From an uncultured Bacteroidales bacterium (GTDB lineage Bacteria; Bacteroidota; Bacteroidia; Bacteroidales; Paludibacteraceae): 6,491 nucleotides of DNA. The notes beneath the pieces are model-generated. The model worked only from the letters and a program-made list of their open reading frames with translations, was not told the DNA's origin and made no database searches. The stretch's first letter is position 1. Each line of letters opens with the position of its first letter. The translations under genes were made by a program, and so were the position numbers. Where the stretch lies: positions 1-6,491 of the forward strand of contig ONXE01000126.1 in NCBI GenBank assembly GCA_900321775.1, written 5' to 3'. Below, piece by piece: positions 3,820-6,491 of the stretch.

Positions 3820-4317
3820 TCACTCTTGCGCTTGCTTTTCCACGGCTTCCGATGAACGATGTTCTTCGTCATCGGACTTGGCGGGTTCTTCGTTGGCTTC
3901 ATCTTTGTAATAATAAGCGTTGACTACCTTGTAGAACTCGATGCCTTTCTTTTTGGCCGTATAGACATCGTCCATCGGGATTTCCTTGCCATCTTTGTCA
4001 AACAATTTGCCGGCCTTGATTTCCATACCGGGGACGTCACTTTTGAATGAGTTGTGATGATAGACGTAATGCAGACGCATCATCTCACACTTCTCAATCG
4101 GGTTTATACCTTGTAACTCATACAGAGTGCAGAGCAGGTGCTCGATGAGGATAGAACGCCCCCAGAGACTAGTGAAAGTCTCGCTGGTAAAATCGTTGAC
4201 GGTGTTAACGATGCTTTCGGAATACTTTCCGAGCATTTTGTTTAGGAACTTCCAATCTGCATTGGAGAGGGTGTGCAATTGTTCAACGTCAGTTGCGTTG
4301 GTCTTTTTCTTTGTCAT
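3820..4317 (-). CDS. Hypothetical protein with charged tail (165 aa)
   Basis: I do not recognise this protein. The first 15 residues are polar and basic (MTKKKTN). Residues 17-65 are likely helical (NADWKFLNKMLGKY, then GRSILIEHLLCTLYEL). A middle part at 75-95 is rich in histidine and tyrosine (EMMRLHYVYHHNSF), and 98-116 contains a probable beta-hairpin (GMEIKAGKLFDKDGKEIP). Residues 140-165 are acidic and low in complexity, likely disordered. No signal peptide, membrane segment or catalytic motif is seen. It starts 20 bp after the ribbon-helix-helix gene stops, so the two are probably co-transcribed, in the manner of a DNA-binding protein with a partner. A role in replication, partition or mobilization is possible but not shown. 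Confidence 0.7.
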   Translation of the reverse strand: MTKKKTNATDVEQLHTLSNADWKFLNKMLGKYSESIVNTVNDFTSETFTSLWGRSILIEHLLCTLYELQGINPIEKCEMMRLHYVYHHNSFKSDVPGMEIKAGKLFDKDGKEIPMDDVYTAKKKGIEFYKVVNAYYYKDEANEEPAKSDDEEHRSSEAVEKQAQE

Positions 4318-4337
4318 AATGATAAACTATTAAATGG

Positions 4338-4607
4338 TTATTTGAATTGTTCAGAAATCTTATGTTCTTCGGTGCGGAAAGCGGCGACCTCGGCCATCTT
4401 GCGTAGCTGCTCGGGCGTCATCGACTTGTACGCGCCAAAGATTTGGTTACGGATAAACTCGGACTGGTTCTTAACTCCAAGCGCTGCCGTCATATCGTCA
4501 AATGCGGCTTTTTCAGACTCGTTCACAAAGAACGTGACCTTGATTTCGCGCTTGTGCGAGAGGTGGTTGTATCCGTCCGCATAAATCGTTGCTCGGTGTT
4601 TTGGCAT
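4338..4607 (-). CDS. Ribbon-helix-helix DNA-binding protein (MobC/CopG-like)
   Basis: The 89-aa product has a beta strand, EIKVTFFVNE (21-30), followed by helix SEKAAFDDMTAALG (31-44), a turn, and helix NQSEFIRNQIFGAY (47-60). This is the layout of the ribbon-helix-helix fold, in which the strand pairs in a dimer and enters the major groove. The wording '(V/F)xFxVxxxExxxFxxMxxxxGxxxxSEFIRxxI' is like plasmid relaxosome accessory proteins (MobC) and copy-number or partition repressors. The C-terminal helix (62-87) may serve contacts with a partner. It is the first gene of a block of three. Three 11-bp tandem repeats about 110-140 bp upstream are obvious candidate binding sites for self-regulation or relaxosome assembly. 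No relaxase gene is in view. Confidence 0.75.
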   Translation of the reverse strand: MPKHRATIYADGYNHLSHKREIKVTFFVNESEKAAFDDMTAALGVKNQSEFIRNQIFGAYKSMTPEQLRKMAEVAAFRTEEHKISEQFK

Positions 4608-4713
4608 AATAGTAATTTGTTAAAACGTTAAATCATTTGCCGCAGGCAGCCTAAAAGTAGATAAATAGATACCGCCGGAGGCAGAGCGAAGCGTGGTAAA
4701 AATGACCCACGAG

Positions 4714-4746
4714 GAATGCAAGAGATATGCAAGAGGTATGCAAGGT
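4714..4746. repeat. Three 11-bp iteron-like tandem repeats
   Basis: The units GAATGCAAGAG, ATATGCAAGAG and GTATGCAAGGT follow one another exactly, so the ATGCAA cores lie 11 bp apart (4716, 4727, 4738), about one helical turn. On the minus strand they read TTGCAT. They stand in the 147-bp non-coding stretch 4608-4754 upstream of the ribbon-helix-helix gene. That stretch is otherwise without a recognisable gene or a consensus promoter. Operator, origin iterons or an oriT-accessory site are all possible. Confidence 0.75.
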
Positions 4747-4754
4747 GGTCTCAT

Positions 4755-4788
4755 AAAGTTACGGAGACTTTCGCGAGTTTGTAACTTT
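4755..4788 (-). terminator. Symmetric hairpin terminator of the paralogue operon
   Basis: AAAGTTAC (4755-4762) and GTAACTTT (4781-4788) are a perfect 8-bp inverted repeat, with ACT/AGT adding a short inner stem around TTCGCG. On the plus strand a T-run extends to 4791. On the minus strand the stem ends in TTTA. It lies 8 bases past the stop of the 93-aa gene at 4797, so it most likely ends that operon and separates it from the iteron region. Confidence 0.7.
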
Positions 4789-4796
4789 TTTGGAAA

Positions 4797-5078
4797 TCAG
4801 AGTTGGACTTCGAGAAGAACCAAATCATATTCGGAATCTCCATCAAGTTGGTACTTGCCCTCATCAGTCCATATCTCACTTGTGAGTGGCTTCGCTTTTT
4901 CGAGTAGGTAGATAGTTCCGATAAAAGGAAGGCCTTCTGTATCGTCAATCAAATAGGTGTCCAGTATAACAACTTCGCCTTTCTTTGTGAAAAGCCAGTA
5001 CATAGGACTGTCAATGTGGGGATATTTCCACGCCTTGATAGCGAGGGAAACATCGAAAGGAATTTGTTTGATAGTCAT
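4797..5078 (-). CDS. IPF-family small protein, paralogue 3 (93 aa)
   Basis: The last gene of the operon encodes 93 aa starting MTIKQIPFDVSLAIKAW. The rest alternates probable beta strands (MYWLFTKKGEVVILDTYL, GLPFIGTIYLL) and ends EYDLVLLE. The same start, IPFxxxLAxxAW, and the same end, DLxLxE, occur in the two genes upstream, so the three are tandem paralogues, though the middle parts have diverged far. Short proteins with an IPFD-start, a 'T.xG..V.I...' core and a DLFLE-like end are common on Bacteroidales phages and elements; the function is unknown to me. ATG at 5076-5078 is chosen because the longer frame reads into the neighbouring gene and lacks the family start. The gap to the upstream gene is 11 bp. 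Confidence 0.8.
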   Translation of the reverse strand: MTIKQIPFDVSLAIKAWKYPHIDSPMYWLFTKKGEVVILDTYLIDDTEGLPFIGTIYLLEKAKPLTSEIWTDEGKYQLDGDSEYDLVLLEVQL

Positions 5079-5089
5079 AGCGCAAAGAG

Positions 5090-5395
5090 TTATTCTGAAA
5101 CAGGTTGTTCGATTTCGCCCTCGTAGAGGACGAGGTCGTATTCGTGCGTTTGGCGGTTCAACCACTTACCTGCCTTTGACCAGGAATATGTAGTGAACTC
5201 TCTTCGTTCGAGAGTGCTCTGATAAAACCACCCTTTCCCGACAAATGGGAAAACCAGTTTGCCGCGTCTGGCGTACTTGAGCGGCAGAACGGGACTGCCG
5301 TTGCGCGTGTAGAGAAGATAGAATTTGCCGCCATCGGTGGGCACAATCCACGCTTTCGCTGCGAGAGCGGGATCAAAAGGAATTTGCTTAATCAT
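5090..5395 (-). CDS. IPF-family small protein, paralogue 2 (101 aa)
   Basis: The 101-aa product begins MIKQIPFDPALAAKAWIVP, continues with FYLLYTRNGSPVLPLKYARR, a strand-rich aromatic middle (FPFVGKGWFY, FTTYSW) and ends EYDLVLYEGEIEQPVSE. It matches paralogue 3 almost word for word at the N-terminus (IKQIPFD...LA.KAW) and at EYDLVL.E, which argues for a duplication. It is longer by a short acidic tail. Its ATG overlaps the stop region of paralogue 1 by 8 bases (ATGATTAA), which suggests translational coupling. There is no signal peptide, membrane segment or catalytic motif. Function unknown. Confidence 0.8.
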   Translation of the reverse strand: MIKQIPFDPALAAKAWIVPTDGGKFYLLYTRNGSPVLPLKYARRGKLVFPFVGKGWFYQSTLERREFTTYSWSKAGKWLNRQTHEYDLVLYEGEIEQPVSE

Positions 5396-5669
5396 TGTTG
5401 GTAATCTTAAAGAGTTCTAAATCCAAATCCATCGGAGCTGTCCAACCGAAGTAATAGCCGTCGGCAGTCCAATGCATAGTTACTTGTTCAACGGGGTACC
5501 ACTTCGAGCGCGTGCGTCCTCGGAACGGATAGCGGCCGATAGTGGTGTTATCAATAGGCGTGACGGGAAAACCACACTCGGTGTAGAGCTCGTAGGAGAC
5601 ACCGTGCTCGTCGGGTTTTTGCCATGCACGCATGGCCAATTGCGGAGAAAAAGGAATCTTGGTTTTCAT
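5388..5669 (-). CDS. IPF-family small protein, paralogue 1 (93 aa)
   Basis: The 93-aa product starts MKTKIPFSPQLAMRAWQKP, followed by SYELYTECGFPVTPI, a positively charged turn (YPFRGRTRSKW), strands around MHWTADGYYFGW, and the end MDLDLELFKITNND. It shares the IPFxPxLAxxAW start and the Y-x-LYT-x-x-G-x-PV-x-P core with paralogue 2, and it is closer to that one than to paralogue 3. Its ATG overlaps the TGA of the 244-aa gene as ATGA (5666-5669), the tightest form of coupling, so it is made from the same message. Function unknown; a compact beta fold seems likely from the strand pattern. Confidence 0.8.
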   Translation of the reverse strand: MKTKIPFSPQLAMRAWQKPDEHGVSYELYTECGFPVTPIDNTTIGRYPFRGRTRSKWYPVEQVTMHWTADGYYFGWTAPMDLDLELFKITNND

Positions 5670-6400
5670 TGTAGTCCTAAAACTTTGTTAACAGGTTGAA
5701 TAATATCTTGGTCAAAATACAAGGCTTTGAACATGGAATAAAAGCGCTCAAAGTCCTTTTCGCCATTGTGCGGACATGCTCGCCAATAGCGCTCTGCGTT
5801 GATTTTCGGGTCTCCGCTGGGAGTGGAATAGCCTTGCACGAAATCCTCGTAGGGGACGCGGAAATCGTAGGGCGTGCCGTCCATCAACATGCCGTAGTGT
5901 TCAGGCTGAATCGTCCGCAAGGCAGGTGCTTTGGCGGGGCTGTTGCCTTGGAGTGCAAGAGCGTTCGGGCGCATTTTGTCGTAGGACTCGACCTTGCTCA
6001 TTATGCTCGGAATATCAAGCGCTACGAGTTCGTATTCGGTTTCGCCCAGACGCATAGATGGAATACGCGAGCATAAGCACATATCCACGAAAGTCGGCAA
6101 GTCAAGCACGCTCCAATCCAAGTACCGCGAGGTCATCTGCTTTGCCATATATGCGAGAGCGGAGTCGTCAGGCTTGTATTTGCGGGCAAACCTCCCCATT
6201 AGGGTCTGCAAGCAGACGAAACACAAAGCGGTTGCGTAACTCACCGGCTCGCTTGTCGGCAACACGGTTCGACCTCCTATTGTGGCGACATCGCGCAACT
6301 TCAGCGGCTCTTTGGCGGCCTCTGCGATAGTTGTCCCGCGCAACTCGGCATAAAAGACACGTGCTGCTTTTTTACCACTAAGTATGTCGTTCAGAGTCAT
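5666..6400 (-). CDS. DUF6633-like phage/element protein (244 aa)
   Basis: The N-terminal half, about 1-145, resembles what I remember of DUF6633 proteins of Bacteroidales phages and elements: a start like 'NDILSGKKAARVFYAELRGTTIAEA' in outline, then mostly helices, with MAKQMTSRYLDWSVLDLPTFVDMC (85-108), RIPSMRLGETEYELVALDIPSIMSKVESYD (112-141). The last hundred residues differ: a spacer at 146-165 and an aromatic C-terminal part (YDFRVPYEDFVQGY; ERYWRACPHNGEKDFERFYSMFKALYFDQ) not part of the short family members I recall. It has no signal peptide. It follows the partial upstream gene by 15 bp and overlaps the next gene by 4 bp. Function unknown; the family name is from memory with moderate doubt. 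Confidence 0.75.
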   Translation of the reverse strand: MTLNDILSGKKAARVFYAELRGTTIAEAAKEPLKLRDVATIGGRTVLPTSEPVSYATALCFVCLQTLMGRFARKYKPDDSALAYMAKQMTSRYLDWSVLDLPTFVDMCLCSRIPSMRLGETEYELVALDIPSIMSKVESYDKMRPNALALQGNSPAKAPALRTIQPEHYGMLMDGTPYDFRVPYEDFVQGYSTPSGDPKINAERYWRACPHNGEKDFERFYSMFKALYFDQDIIQPVNKVLGLQ

Positions 6401-6415
6401 TGCGAAAAAAAGAAT

Positions 6416-6491
6416 TTAATAAAGCATCCCCAACATCTGCTCCCCGCGTGCGTACGCGCCTAGCACACTGACGCATTGCATATACGCTGTA
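6416..6491 (-). CDS. C-terminal fragment of an unknown protein
   Basis: At the right edge the minus strand has an open frame entering at 6490 and stopping with TAA at 6418-6416. It gives 24 residues, TAYMQCVSVLGAYARGEQML and four more, a plausible helical C-terminus. It sits 15 bp ahead of the 244-aa gene, the normal spacing in this operon. Another frame is also open over this short stretch but reads as arginine-rich and runs on into the next gene out of frame, so this one is preferred. Too little is visible for a family. Confidence 0.5.
   Translation of the reverse strand, partial: TAYMQCVSVLGAYARGEQMLGMLY

Noticed and set aside
4664..4671. Possible promoter box TACTTTTA upstream of the ribbon-helix-helix gene
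   Set aside because: The last base of the -7 consensus is wrong and no TTTG or TTG lies 19-20 bases upstream.
4608..4746. CRISPR array
   Set aside because: The three repeats are only 11 bp and directly adjacent, with no spacers, and no cas gene is present.
4797..5165. Longer 122-aa version of the last paralogue with start at 5165
   Set aside because: The extra 29 residues read through the end of the neighbouring gene in another frame and are not shared by the paralogues, which all start just before IPF.

Overview
The window reads as a Bacteroidota chromosome, most likely Bacteroidales and possibly Prevotella-like. Three minus-strand promoters fit the Bacteroidota pattern TTG/TTTG, 20 bp, TAnnTTTG exactly, ribosome binding sites are not Shine-Dalgarno-like, and the recognisable proteins (a LuxR/hemerythrin fusion regulator and a short lipoate-protein ligase) are of Bacteroidales type. 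This placement is an inference from sequence style; no search was run.

Layout. Positions 1-104 hold the last 34 codons of an AraC-family regulator on the plus strand. Everything else is on the minus strand. Positions 105-453 are gene-free and built from shuffled, hairpin-forming repeats, some of which copy the 3' end of the adjacent tRNA-Ser(UGA) gene (454-538); a strong bulged hairpin terminator (392-436) follows that tRNA. Next comes a two-gene unit: a hemerythrin/LuxR regulator (1436-2314) followed 14 bp later by lipoate-protein ligase lplA (678-1421), which carries a perfect 24-bp in-frame tandem duplication.

From about 2436 to the right end the character changes. There is a hairpin terminator, an odd initiator-like tRNA(CAU), and then a run of small, tightly packed minus-strand genes of the sort found on Bacteroidales phages and integrated elements. 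They form three blocks. Block A (2664-3339, probably ending in the tRNA) has a lipoprotein-like 79-aa protein and a 109-aa protein, behind a perfect promoter, a 5'-leader hairpin and 7-bp tandem repeats. Block B (3497-4607) has a four-cysteine protein, a 165-aa protein with a charged tail and a ribbon-helix-helix DNA-binding protein, with three 11-bp iteron-like repeats upstream. Block C (4797-6491) is an overlapping operon with the C-terminus of an unknown protein, a 244-aa DUF6633-like protein and three divergent paralogues with an IPFxxxLAxxAW start, closed by a symmetric terminator.

The regulator/lplA pair probably links nitrosative or redox sensing with lipoate salvage, an inference from domain content and adjacency. 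The small-gene region looks like part of a phage or mobilizable element joined to the chromosome near the tRNA(CAU). No integrase, replication, capsid or relaxase gene is visible, so its type cannot be named.
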